This document shows, piece after piece, positions 39,049 to 47,409 of a stretch of 64,000 nucleotides of DNA. Every line of letters starts with the position of its first letter. Position 1 is the stretch's first letter. The stretch lies in contig NC_067208.1 of assembly GCF_026262505.1 (NCBI RefSeq), forward strand, positions 7,077,962 through 7,141,961. Reading direction: 5' to 3'. Below the pieces are notes generated by a model that was given only the letters and a program-made list of their open reading frames with translations, had not been told where the DNA came from and did not search any database. This DNA is from Trichomonas vaginalis G3 (taxonomy: Eukaryota > Parabasalia > Trichomonadida > Trichomonadidae). The position numbers and the translations under genes were made by a program.

Positions 39049-41361
39049 TTATAAAGCTTCATTTACAGGTATTTCATCGTCAGTAAATGAATCCTCATTA
39101 TCGTTTGGTTCAACCTGTTTATATAATCCTTTCATTTCTTCTTTCAAAACATAACACCATGTCTGTTTACCGTCTATTCTTCTATGTTTCCTTTCACATT
39201 TATCCTTAATGCTCATTTGAAAGTTTTTGTCTTTCATGTCTGATGGTTTGCAGCATAGAGCATTTTTACACGTCATACCTGCACACAATTCATCATAATG
39301 TGTATTTATCCATTCATCTAAAGGATTTGTTGATAATTCTATTAAATCTTGTTTGGCTTCAGTCATCGGTATGATTCGTACGTTAAATGATGAAAGGTCG
39401 TAATTGAGGAAATATGTTAAAAGGTTATCATAAAATTCCTTTGTGCATGAATTCATTAAATTCTTGAAGTAATCAAATTGACCCTTAAATTTACCATTTA
39501 CTCTTAACACAACGTATCTTCTGTCTCCAACTTCAATTTTGACGGGGTAAACGTTATTAGTTACCAAAATGAAATTGGCAACATTCTGAGCAGTTCTTCT
39601 GGGTTGATTCTTTTCATTAATTCTAATCTCATTATCCGTTATAATTGATTTCAAAGCGTTGAAGTTTGCAAGTCTGTCTTCACCTACATTCTTGAGTTCA
39701 TTAAGTACAAGAAGCATTTTATTCTCAACTACTGAATTGAAATTACCCGTTAGCTCACTTATTTCAGTAATGTTTTTACATGAATAACCAGCGAGAAGTT
39801 CAGAAATAATGTTTGTAAATCTGTTTTTACCTGTTCCCTGAAGTCCTTTCAAAATAATTGCTGTTTCATTCTTGATTCCAGGATGTTGAATCATTGATGC
39901 AATCCAGCCGAGAAGGTATTTATACACTTCATCGTTATTATCACATATGGCTTCTTTAATGAAATTCATAAACTTTTCAATTTTTGAGTAATCTGGTTTT
40001 TCGAGAACGTTGTATTTATAACCCTGAAACGTTGAGAAAACATCTGGAGAATCAGATTTGAAGCAAACACCCTTAACAGTTAATGAGGATAATTGATTTA
40101 GTAGTACGTCCCATGCTGTTATGGTTTTACCTTCTTCTTTAAATAATTTAATCATTTTGAGTGACTCTTTCATGGCTGATTGAAGAACGAATGATATTTG
40201 ATTCATTTTATCATGAATATTATAGTCCTTTTGAATGAAATATTTGTTTCCACAATCTACAAAACGGATTACACGTGATAAATCCTCAATTACTTCAGAA
40301 CTGTTTTTATACTGATGATTTTCAGCTTTACGTCTAATATCTGTTATCAAGAATGAATCATCAAGTTTGATATCAAATGTTATTTTTGGCTTACGTAATA
40401 AAGGTAAAACGTATTCATCATAATATTCTTTTTGATAAAGTTTCAGAATCTTCACCAAAACAAATGGAGAAGTCATTAAATGTGCATATCTACTACGTGC
40501 TTTTTCAAAATTACTTTTTGCATTTTCTGTTAAACTGCAGAAGTTATAAACGTTATCGTATGCTTCATTAATTAAATGATTAGGTAACGAATTAATAGCT
40601 TGAAACAGTGTGAATAATGTAACTTCTTTTTCTAAATTCATGTTTCCACCGTCATTATGTACTTCAAAATCACTAATACCATCAACTATGCTCTGGGCAA
40701 GTTTATCGTCAATGTTTACATCTTTGTTTTCATTCATGATAGTCTTTATTTCTTCATTCTTCTGTTCAACTCTTACCTTAATATTCAAATCATTTAATAT
40801 ATTGTTTACTGTTCTAGTTAATGTTGAATCATAACTTCCACGAATGAATGAGTATGTATTGATTGGTTCTGTTGTATTCTTGCGAACTCTTGAATCAGCC
40901 ATAACCACTAATGAACGCTTTGAATCATCCATTGAAGTCATGATATCGATATCATAATCATTGCAGGAATAACATTTAATCATTCTGTTCGAAACTGCAT
41001 AAAAGAAATTAGTGTTGCAATAAATGTGAAGACCTCCTGAAGCGGTTTTAACTATAACGTCTTTATCCGAAAGTTTTGATAAAATATCTTTTCTAACCGT
41101 TTCTTTAAGTTCATCACTGTACGATTTATTGATATCAACATCTATAATCGTTAAATTTGATATTTTATTTGCTAATAAAGCCGTACCAGTTTTCCTTCCT
41201 CTTCCTCCATCATGTTTGAGGTAGTTATGTAAATCAATCTTGTTTTCACCAATTCTTTCGTTGAGGGTTTTAGTTTCTGCCACAACTAATTCCTCAGCTA
41301 ATGAATCAATAACTTTTTCATCAGAAATGATAAAGTTGCTGTTGTTGTTTGTTGCTGTCAT
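39049..41361 (-). CDS. PrimPol-SF3 (D5-like) primase-helicase
   Basis: 770 residues, uninterrupted. N-terminal archaeo-eukaryotic primase/polymerase-like domain: TG-AL--NKISNLTIIDVDINK (catalytic DVD about residue 75) and VKTASGGLHIYC. C-terminal superfamily 3 helicase with Walker A GLQGTGKN (about 506), Walker B MLLVLNEL, motif C FILVTNN and the Arg finger GDRR. Such fused proteins start replication and unwind DNA in NCLDVs, virophages and phages (family knowledge). It is about 97 percent identical to 61366-63681 while neighbouring genes of the two elements differ greatly. It lies in an iteron-bracketed cassette. The leader carries the AAATAAAGTTAG block. Confidence 0.92.
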   Translation of the reverse strand: MTATNNNSNFIISDEKVIDSLAEELVVAETKTLNERIGENKIDLHNYLKHDGGRGRKTGTALLANKISNLTIIDVDINKSYSDELKETVRKDILSKLSDKDVIVKTASGGLHIYCNTNFFYAVSNRMIKCYSCNDYDIDIMTSMDDSKRSLVVMADSRVRKNTTEPINTYSFIRGSYDSTLTRTVNNILNDLNIKVRVEQKNEEIKTIMNENKDVNIDDKLAQSIVDGISDFEVHNDGGNMNLEKEVTLFTLFQAINSLPNHLINEAYDNVYNFCSLTENAKSNFEKARSRYAHLMTSPFVLVKILKLYQKEYYDEYVLPLLRKPKITFDIKLDDSFLITDIRRKAENHQYKNSSEVIEDLSRVIRFVDCGNKYFIQKDYNIHDKMNQISFVLQSAMKESLKMIKLFKEEGKTITAWDVLLNQLSSLTVKGVCFKSDSPDVFSTFQGYKYNVLEKPDYSKIEKFMNFIKEAICDNNDEVYKYLLGWIASMIQHPGIKNETAIILKGLQGTGKNRFTNIISELLAGYSCKNITEISELTGNFNSVVENKMLLVLNELKNVGEDRLANFNALKSIITDNEIRINEKNQPRRTAQNVANFILVTNNVYPVKIEVGDRRYVVLRVNGKFKGQFDYFKNLMNSCTKEFYDNLLTYFLNYDLSSFNVRIIPMTEAKQDLIELSTNPLDEWINTHYDELCAGMTCKNALCCKPSDMKDKNFQMSIKDKCERKHRRIDGKQTWCYVLKEEMKGLYKQVEPNDNEDSFTDDEIPVNEAL

Positions 41362-41384
41362 TTATATAGGAATAAAAAAATAAA

Positions 41385-41412
41385 AATAATTTTAAAACTA
41401 ACTTTATTTTTG
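41385..41412 (-). promoter_or_regulatory. early-type promoter block of primase-helicase
   Basis: On the minus strand AAAAATAAAGTTAGTTTTAAAAT followed by an AT-rich leader with TATATAAATG. It matches blocks upstream of the KilA-N genes and of the second primase-helicase. Confidence 0.5.
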
Positions 41413-41432
41413 GGCTGCATCAAATTTCTGGG

Positions 41433-41976
41433 CTAGTTGTCTAAATGTCATGTTGTCATCATTTTTAAAAGAAGTTAATTTACCTGGTAGCACATGGTAA
41501 CATGGTAACACCTTCAGTTATTCAAAAATAATTAATTATTGAAGAACCTAAAAACCATTCATGATAAAATTTATTTCTGGGCTAGTTGTCTAAATGTCAT
41601 GTTGTCATCATTTTTTAAAGAAGTTAATTTACCTGGTAGCACATGGTAACATGGTAACACCTTCAGTTATTCAAAAATAATTAATTATTGAAGAACCTAA
41701 AAACCATTCATGATAAAATTTATTTCTGGGCTAGTTGTCTAAATGTCATGTTGTCATCATTTTTTAAAGAAGTTAATTTACCTGGTAGCACATGGTAACA
41801 TGGTAACACCTTCAGTTATTCAAAAATAATTAATTATTGAAGAACCTAAAAACCATTCATGATAAAATTTATTTCTGGGCTAGTTGTCTAAATGGCATGT
41901 TGTCATCATTTTTTAAAGAAGTTAATTTACCTGGTAGCACATGGTAACATGGTAACACCTTCAGTTATTCAAAAAT
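41433..41976 (-). repeat. iteron-like repeat array, 4 copies of 149 bp, reverse
   Basis: Copies begin at about 41433, 41582, 41731 and 41880 with CTAGTTGTCTAAATG, at a constant 149-bp period, the last being partial. They are inverted relative to 38721-39020 and almost identical to each other. With that array they bracket the primase-helicase gene. Confidence 0.95.
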
Positions 41977-41984
41977 AAATTTTC

Positions 41985-42452
41985 TTATAAAGCCTCAGGG
42001 TCTATTTCCTCAACTATTTCACTACCTTCTTCATCATATTCAATCGTTGCTTCCTCAATTACTGGTAGGAGCTTATTGATTATATCTTTATTCTTTATCA
42101 TCTTCAGAGATGAAGGATAATATTTTGTTATCGTTTCTCCTTTCTTGTATTCTTTCTGCTGTGATAAATCTAAAACGATACTGAAAAATTCAGCGTTGGA
42201 GTTCTTCATAATCGTATAATGTGTATCTTTAATATTTACAAATATTCCTTTCTGTTTAAGTAATACTGCTATTTCATGTGGTGTGTAACGTTTTCTGTCA
42301 ATAATGATAGCGTATGGTTTAACAAACTGACCGTATTTAGATTCTTTCACAAACTTTTTATTTAATATAACGTTCACGTTTTTTCCATTTATGAATTCAC
42401 CCTTAACAGCAGTAGCGAGAGCATTGTATGAATAGAACTTGTACTCAGTCAT
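41985..42452 (-). CDS. conserved Maverick protein divergent to PolB (second copy)
   Basis: 155 residues, paralogue of the protein at 19587 with the same blocks (FYSYNALATAVKGEF, KKFVKESKYGQFV, VNIKDTHYTIMKNSN) and acidic tail. It is 99 bp from and divergent to the polB start at 42552. The copies differ at many positions but keep reading frame, showing selection on both. Function unknown; candidate replication accessory protein. Confidence 0.7.
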   Translation of the reverse strand: MTEYKFYSYNALATAVKGEFINGKNVNVILNKKFVKESKYGQFVKPYAIIIDRKRYTPHEIAVLLKQKGIFVNIKDTHYTIMKNSNAEFFSIVLDLSQQKEYKKGETITKYYPSSLKMIKNKDIINKLLPVIEEATIEYDEEGSEIVEEIDPEAL

Positions 42453-42551
42453 TATTTTATTAAAATTAAAAATATAAATTATTTAAAAAATTAAGTTTAT
42501 TTTTAAATTATATTTTTTACGGAAAATATTTTTTTTTATTTTTCATAAAAG

Positions 42552-43595
42552 ATGTATAAAAAGCTATCTAGATTAGACCATGAAGAAATTAAGAAGTTAT
42601 TGAAGAATGCTGACATTGAAGTTAGCAAAAGATATGCGACTAACAAATCTTCATTAGCTAAATACCTCAATGATTACAGAGGTGTAGTCACTTACGAGAA
42701 AATTAATGATTACATTAATAACAAAACATTTCCTTTAAATGATGTTCAGGTTAATTTATATCATAAACAAGCGGTACCGAAGGAAGTTAGGCAGGAAATT
42801 CATGATATGATGAACGTTGATGTAGGAAGGACAAGGACAGCAGTACCGAACGAATACGGGACAGTAAAACTACAAACAAACTTAGGTCTACAGAATGAGG
42901 CACTTGCATTCAGAATGGTTGACTTTAACACTATTGCTTCATTCGTTATAACTGACGAAACAGATTTCATGGAGCTTGAAATAGATGGAAAGAAGCACGA
43001 AATAAGATTTCACAATAATGTAGAATATAAGATGGAAACATTAGCTGGAGTGTTAAATGCTCTCATAAATACTACAATAAACAAGGATAACGAAGAAAAC
43101 TTAATGAATGTTAAACTTATTGCAGGAGTTTTGAAGTTCAATTATGCGAAGGAGTTTAAGATAACACGAATGAGTCATAGAGTTCAATTGCTTCTGGGAG
43201 CATACCATATGACATTTCCTTTGAAAAGTGTTGACAAAACGATTGAGATGAAATCTGTTCCATACGTATGTTATGGCAATTGTTTGTACATTGAGTCTAA
43301 AATAGCTAATGTCACAGGCATTTCAGGAGTTAATAGTAAAGGTTCAGTAGAATATAAGTCTTTCTGTTATGAAGTAAATTCAATGTTCATTCCAAACGTT
43401 CCTGTCATAGCAACTCATTTAGGTAAATGGGTTCGCATAAGCCCTCACAATTTGAAAGACATGCAATTCAGACTAGTTGACTTTCAAGGCGAGCCTGTAG
43501 TACTGAAGGCACCAGTGCGAATGACTGTTGAAGTTGACTTTTTAGAAAATATTAAATGCAACAGCTTACAAGAGAACTCAGAGCTAAAAATATAA
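42552..43595 (+). CDS. chimeric ORF: PolB N-terminus fused to capsid-type protein
   Basis: Residues 1-98 correspond to the start of the PolB at 20150 (MYKKLSRLDHEEIKKLL; TFPLNDVQVNLYHKQAVP). From codon 99 (at 42846, NEYGTVKLQTN) it is the capsid-type protein seen at 32080-32878, lacking that protein's first about 20 residues. The fusion is in frame and gives 347 residues. The C-terminal half contains LRSLLG-like, KDMQFRLVDFQGEPVVL and VRMTVEVDF blocks shared with the C-element protein at 58448. The junction coincides with the end of the inverted arm, so it is a rearrangement scar. Whether the product is made or folds is unknown. Confidence 0.85.
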   Translation: MYKKLSRLDHEEIKKLLKNADIEVSKRYATNKSSLAKYLNDYRGVVTYEKINDYINNKTFPLNDVQVNLYHKQAVPKEVRQEIHDMMNVDVGRTRTAVPNEYGTVKLQTNLGLQNEALAFRMVDFNTIASFVITDETDFMELEIDGKKHEIRFHNNVEYKMETLAGVLNALINTTINKDNEENLMNVKLIAGVLKFNYAKEFKITRMSHRVQLLLGAYHMTFPLKSVDKTIEMKSVPYVCYGNCLYIESKIANVTGISGVNSKGSVEYKSFCYEVNSMFIPNVPVIATHLGKWVRISPHNLKDMQFRLVDFQGEPVVLKAPVRMTVEVDFLENIKCNSLQENSELKI

Positions 43596-43798
43596 AGTAT
43601 GAATGTTATGTATTAGGTCATGAACTTTGGTTGTTGCTGTTTGATGAAACAAATGAGTTAATTATGTCAGTCAAGAGAACAGAAAAATATTGTGTTAGTG
43701 AAAACTGCACCAAGTCAATAAGATTAGGTTTGCATTATGAAGATGAGTTCAATAGTGTTGAAGAAGTTTTGGACAGATATTACAAATTGCTAACTTGA
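43556..43798 (+). CDS. small hypothetical arm protein
   Basis: 80 residues starting MQQLTRELRAK, overlapping the end of the chimeric gene by 40 bp in another frame. Contains YECYVLGHELWLLLF and a mixed tail. Followed by a convergent gene at 43824. Family unknown. Confidence 0.55.
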   Translation: MQQLTRELRAKNIKYECYVLGHELWLLLFDETNELIMSVKRTEKYCVSENCTKSIRLGLHYEDEFNSVEEVLDRYYKLLT

Positions 43799-43823
43799 AA
43801 TTTTTTTTGACTGACTGACTGTT

Positions 43824-44438
43824 TTAATTTACTAAAACATATTTAAGACATAATTTATAGTAAGTAGATAGTTTTGTATACTCGTTCGAATATCTATACT
43901 TAAACTCAACTCCTGGAGTACCTGGTATTTCAATGATGCGGATGTTACCTATTTTCATGAATAGTGGAGTTTGACCACAGCATTCGATTTCAGGGTCGAG
44001 ATAGTCAATGACACATTGCTTTCCTGTTATTCGTGATATAACATTCTCAAGGTCCTCTTTTGTAAGAATTATTTGGTTCTTACTTATAAGATTTGTCAAA
44101 AGCTTCTTATCGTCTTTGAGTAAAATTGTTTGGTATAACTGAAGAAGGTAATGGTCTACGTTATCTGAAGGATTTGTTTGAACATTTGTGTAAGGATTGT
44201 CGTTGACTTCTCTTGAAAGAACTTGGTCCAGTGGTGGATACTCTAACTTAACATCTGATGTAGCGTTAGCGTTTGAAGCTGAGTTTAAATTCACCGACTT
44301 AAGTTCTGGTTCTTTTTCTTTCAAACACTCTGAACTATAGTTCTTTATGACAATATTGTTTGTCGTTCGTGAGTCAACATTTGATGTTGGTTCAATTGGA
44401 ACATTAACGGCACCAGCTAAGATGGACTTACTTCTCAT
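43824..44438 (-). CDS. conserved Maverick structural-cluster protein
   Basis: 204 residues. The N-terminal half is Ser/Asn-rich and probably disordered; the C-terminal half (LLTNLISKNQIILTKEDLENV; DPEIECCGQTPLFMKI; TYYKLCLKYVLV) corresponds to the C-element gene at 57252-57952, which shares the E/S-CCG motif and surrounding pattern. Conservation between two divergent elements points to a core particle or packaging function. Its left-arm copy is broken. Confidence 0.7.
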   Translation of the reverse strand: MRSKSILAGAVNVPIEPTSNVDSRTTNNIVIKNYSSECLKEKEPELKSVNLNSASNANATSDVKLEYPPLDQVLSREVNDNPYTNVQTNPSDNVDHYLLQLYQTILLKDDKKLLTNLISKNQIILTKEDLENVISRITGKQCVIDYLDPEIECCGQTPLFMKIGNIRIIEIPGTPGVEFKYRYSNEYTKLSTYYKLCLKYVLVN

Positions 44439-44463
44439 TTCATATAGAATTAAAACCTTTTAT

Positions 44464-44865
44464 ATGTATGAAATGAACAATATACTCGACAAGGGTTTGA
44501 ATGTAAAGCTAACGAATGAAAATATTGTTGAATTCACTGAGACAGGTGCTGTGTATAAAGATGTAGAACTACTGAACAAAAGAGCTAAGGGAAGAAGCAG
44601 AAACATGAACAAAGGGTGGAAGCCTAGAAAAATTTATGTCAATGATGGCTCAGGAGGTTCAAACATAAAGTATGCAGAAAGTTATAGAGTTTATGCTCTC
44701 AAGGGAGAGAAGCCTTCATTTAAGAACAGCTATTCTAACACATATCCTCAAAAGCTAACGGATGGAGAAGTGGATGATATGAATGACAGCAAAAATATTA
44801 ACAGAAATGGCGACAGAGATGCATGGAATTTGTTTACCATCAGTCAATTGAAGGTTAAGCTTTAA
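44464..44865 (+). CDS. hypothetical arm protein
   Basis: 133 residues from ATG at 44464 (TATGTATGAAATG context; the longer frame upstream overlaps the neighbouring gene and begins at a non-ATG). Basic, with LLNKRAKGRSRNMNKGWKPRK and a Gly/Ser turn. Convergent with the ATPase gene, overlapping its stop codon by four bases. Function unknown. Confidence 0.6.
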   Translation: MYEMNNILDKGLNVKLTNENIVEFTETGAVYKDVELLNKRAKGRSRNMNKGWKPRKIYVNDGSGGSNIKYAESYRVYALKGEKPSFKNSYSNTYPQKLTDGEVDDMNDSKNINRNGDRDAWNLFTISQLKVKL

Positions 44866-45749
44866 AACAATGTTGGTCGTTCCCATGGAATATTTTTGAC
44901 TTTAATGGTATTAGTCATGATATGAATCTCAAGGTATGAACGAGGAGAGATGAGAGACTTATATGCTTCCCAAATTTCTTCAAAATGTAATGTTATACCT
45001 GACTGTTTCCAAATGAGTTCAATGTCATAACGTGAGAAACCTTGAAAGATAACGAAGTCAGTTATGAGACGTTTTATGTTTAAAGCAAGAAAACGCCATG
45101 TTTGCATAAGTATTGCTACAGTTAAATGGTAATGTCTGACTTTAGTAATGATGTTAGCTAATGGTGAGTCTGGTTTTGACACTAAACCTTTTCCGGCGAA
45201 GTCGTCACAAACGAGCAGAGTGTTTGAAGGATACTTTTTGAAGGGGTATTTTGAAAGTTTTGACAGAATGTAGTTTGTAAGTCGTTTCATATCGTAAACT
45301 CCTGAGTACTGACGTAAGTGGTGTTTGTCAATAATTCTTTCCATCTCTTCTGAAGTCTTTTGCATTCCTGACTGTATGAACTCTACGATGGCATAATATT
45401 TTCTCTTACGTCGAATGTAACGTTGAAGAAATTCAATGAGTTCGCTATCTGGAACTTTAACGACAGATGCTTGAACTTTACTCATGAATGTTTTCGCTGT
45501 TGAGTCCATAGAGTCTGAAGTTGCTGATATAATGATTTGGTCATAGTAAGAGTCGTTTCCTAAACGCTCTGTTATGAGTATATGACGAATGAGGTTAAAT
45601 GTCTTACCTGAGCCCATCTTTCCACAATAGAAATACACGCCATTTGAACAGAATTCATAATCTTTGCTGAAAGGAAGAATAAGAGAAGAGTTAAGTTTGT
45701 CTGTAGTTTCATTCATGTCTTCATCTACGTCATGTATTAAATGCTTCAT
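44862..45749 (-). CDS. A32/FtsK-HerA-type packaging ATPase
   Basis: 295 residues. Walker A is GKMGSGKT at 43-50 and Walker B LLVCDDFAG at about 178-186. A later block AILMQTWRFLALNIKRLITDFVIF followed by FSRYDIELIWKQ matches the sensor region of A32-like genome-packaging ATPases. The enzyme pumps the element DNA into capsids (family knowledge). It is intact here, whereas the left-arm copy is broken. Divergent from 45766 with a 16-bp gap. Its start is MKHLIHDVDED. Confidence 0.9.
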   Translation of the reverse strand: MKHLIHDVDEDMNETTDKLNSSLILPFSKDYEFCSNGVYFYCGKMGSGKTFNLIRHILITERLGNDSYYDQIIISATSDSMDSTAKTFMSKVQASVVKVPDSELIEFLQRYIRRKRKYYAIVEFIQSGMQKTSEEMERIIDKHHLRQYSGVYDMKRLTNYILSKLSKYPFKKYPSNTLLVCDDFAGKGLVSKPDSPLANIITKVRHYHLTVAILMQTWRFLALNIKRLITDFVIFQGFSRYDIELIWKQSGITLHFEEIWEAYKSLISPRSYLEIHIMTNTIKVKNIPWERPTLF

Positions 45750-45765
45750 TTTATCTCCATTAAAA

Positions 45766-46647
45766 ATGCAAGTCAGAAATATTCAGAACATAGCACCGAG
45801 TCTAACTGACAAGAGTATAAAGATATACTATGAACACGTTATGATGAAACCTACCAAAATTCAAGAAAGTCAGTATACTTATGAATATCCAAGACACTGG
45901 GTAGAGTATGTAGGAGGTGAGAAAGCTATTGAAATAAGACAAGTTAGAAGTATTCCAGCAGGAAGAACAATATTATTGAAGAACTTTAATGTTTTGAGAT
46001 ATAATGATGAAACAAAGAAGCAAGATAGTTTCCCTGTTGCTGTGTATGTGAACCTAGACACAGGAGATGACATGAAAGTTTTTAACACAAAACTTCAAAC
46101 AGTAGTGAGAGAACAACTGACTGCGGAAGGATATCCATTACCTTCAGAAGTTAGCATAGCATATAATTTTGAAACAAATGCAATAGATTTTAAAGTCGTC
46201 TCTGCAAAGAAGTCAGGTTTTACATTTAATGAAGCAGATGTATATTCGAATGAAAACTTCAAAGCTATTGCATGGTTAGATAATGACGATTGCTTTAAGA
46301 AAATCTTTAAATTCAGTGACTCAAAGATGTCAATAGATGACCTTCGTGGAATGTTACCATCGACGTTTACAGTTGAAGGTTCAGCAGGATTGCTTACAAG
46401 TTTTTCAATTGGTGGCATTTGGTCTCGTGAGAACATTGTTATAAAATCCAGTATAAGTGAATTTGCTGAAGAATCTATATTATGTCTTTCAAACTACATG
46501 TATTCGCCACCGAAGCATTATAGTATAACAAACTTTGTCAGTAAGTTTAACATAAGACTTGTTGAACCTTCTTCAATGAAAGATGTTGTGCTACCTAAAG
46601 ATGGAAAGGATGGACTCATTATTGAGATGATTTTAATAGCATATTAA
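45766..46647 (+). CDS. putative minor capsid protein
   Basis: 293 residues from ATG at 45766; a longer upstream frame has only a non-ATG start and would overlap the divergent ATPase. Beta-rich: SQYTYEYPRHWVEYVGGEK, IRQVRSIPAGRTILL, VAVYVNLDTGDD, and a tail SKFNIRLVEPSSMKDVVL...LIIEMILIAY. The N-terminal pattern resembles the 24141 protein. Position in the structural block and a jelly-roll-like composition suggest a penton or other minor capsid role (inference). Confidence 0.55.
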   Translation: MQVRNIQNIAPSLTDKSIKIYYEHVMMKPTKIQESQYTYEYPRHWVEYVGGEKAIEIRQVRSIPAGRTILLKNFNVLRYNDETKKQDSFPVAVYVNLDTGDDMKVFNTKLQTVVREQLTAEGYPLPSEVSIAYNFETNAIDFKVVSAKKSGFTFNEADVYSNENFKAIAWLDNDDCFKKIFKFSDSKMSIDDLRGMLPSTFTVEGSAGLLTSFSIGGIWSRENIVIKSSISEFAEESILCLSNYMYSPPKHYSITNFVSKFNIRLVEPSSMKDVVLPKDGKDGLIIEMILIAY

Positions 46648-46872
46648 ATGAGTTTGTTCTTGAAAGTCATTCATGATGAAATAACTGTTGTAGAAGATGT
46701 TAGCAATTGTTCAGACATTTTGAAGCGAATAGAGGAGATAAGAAAGAAGTTAGATAGACCGCAAAGCGGTGAGGGCGAAGCCCGTGAGAATGTTTATGTT
46801 TCATTGACTTTCTCCAGTAACGAGAACTTTTATGAGATAATATTGAAGAGAGATGATTTTAATATGGTGTAA
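46648..46872 (+). CDS. small conserved arm protein (right copy)
   Basis: 74 residues. Starts directly after the preceding stop codon (TAA-ATG), suggesting tight gene packing or co-transcription. Identical to 28796-29020, with the in-frame double-hairpin repeat encoding RPQSGEGEAREN. Function unknown. Confidence 0.65.
   Translation: MSLFLKVIHDEITVVEDVSNCSDILKRIEEIRKKLDRPQSGEGEARENVYVSLTFSSNENFYEIILKRDDFNMV
46758..46786. repeat. double-hairpin palindromic repeat, copy 6 (inside arm gene)
   Basis: ACCGC-AAA-GCGGT followed by GA and GGGC-GAA-GCCC. In frame; counterpart of the copy at 28882. Confidence 0.8.
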
Positions 46873-47409
46873 ATGGTAGCTTGGGCAGCTTTAGACGCAA
46901 TGGGAACAAAAGCATTAGCATTTGGAGCAAAAGCACTTGGAGCTTATGACGCAGTAAATAAAATGAGTGGAGGAAGAGTTTCAAAGACATTAGACGCAAA
47001 TAAAGGAAAGATTGGAGGCTGGGTTGCAAAGAAGTTAAGATTAAATAAAATAGGGCTCATAAATAAAGCATCCAATTTGGTTGCGACTGAGTCAGAAAAT
47101 GCTTTAGGAAAGGACGATGAGTTTGCAAAACACGCAAAAGACTTTAATGACCAGATGAAAGGTGAAACAATACATTTAAATAGAGTCGATGAAACTAAAG
47201 AAAATGTTTCTTCTCCACAACTTCCACCAGCAGTTCTTCCGTATGGTCCCTATGGAATGTATGGAAACCCTTACGAAAGACCATTTGACCCATTGACTGG
47301 TGGAAGTAATTGGTATCATTATGGACGAAGAAGAAAGACAGTCAAGTTGGAGACGGACGTAAAGAAAGCAACTAAAAAGAAACCAAGGAAGAGAGTTATA
47401 AAGCAATGA
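46873..47409 (+). CDS. Gly/Ala-rich protein with basic tail (virion membrane-active or core protein?)
   Basis: 178 residues. The first 60 are rich in Ala, Gly and Lys with alternating hydrophobics (ALAFGAKALGAYDAVNKM; GKIGGWVAKKLRLNKIG), the middle is polar, and the C-terminus is strongly basic (RRRKTVKLETDVKKATKKK). Hydrophobic/amphipathic start plus basic end recalls adenovirus-type protein VI or core proteins, but this is analogy only. Starts directly after the preceding stop. A truncated copy is at 16287. Confidence 0.6.
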   Translation: MVAWAALDAMGTKALAFGAKALGAYDAVNKMSGGRVSKTLDANKGKIGGWVAKKLRLNKIGLINKASNLVATESENALGKDDEFAKHAKDFNDQMKGETIHLNRVDETKENVSSPQLPPAVLPYGPYGMYGNPYERPFDPLTGGSNWYHYGRRRKTVKLETDVKKATKKKPRKRVIKQ

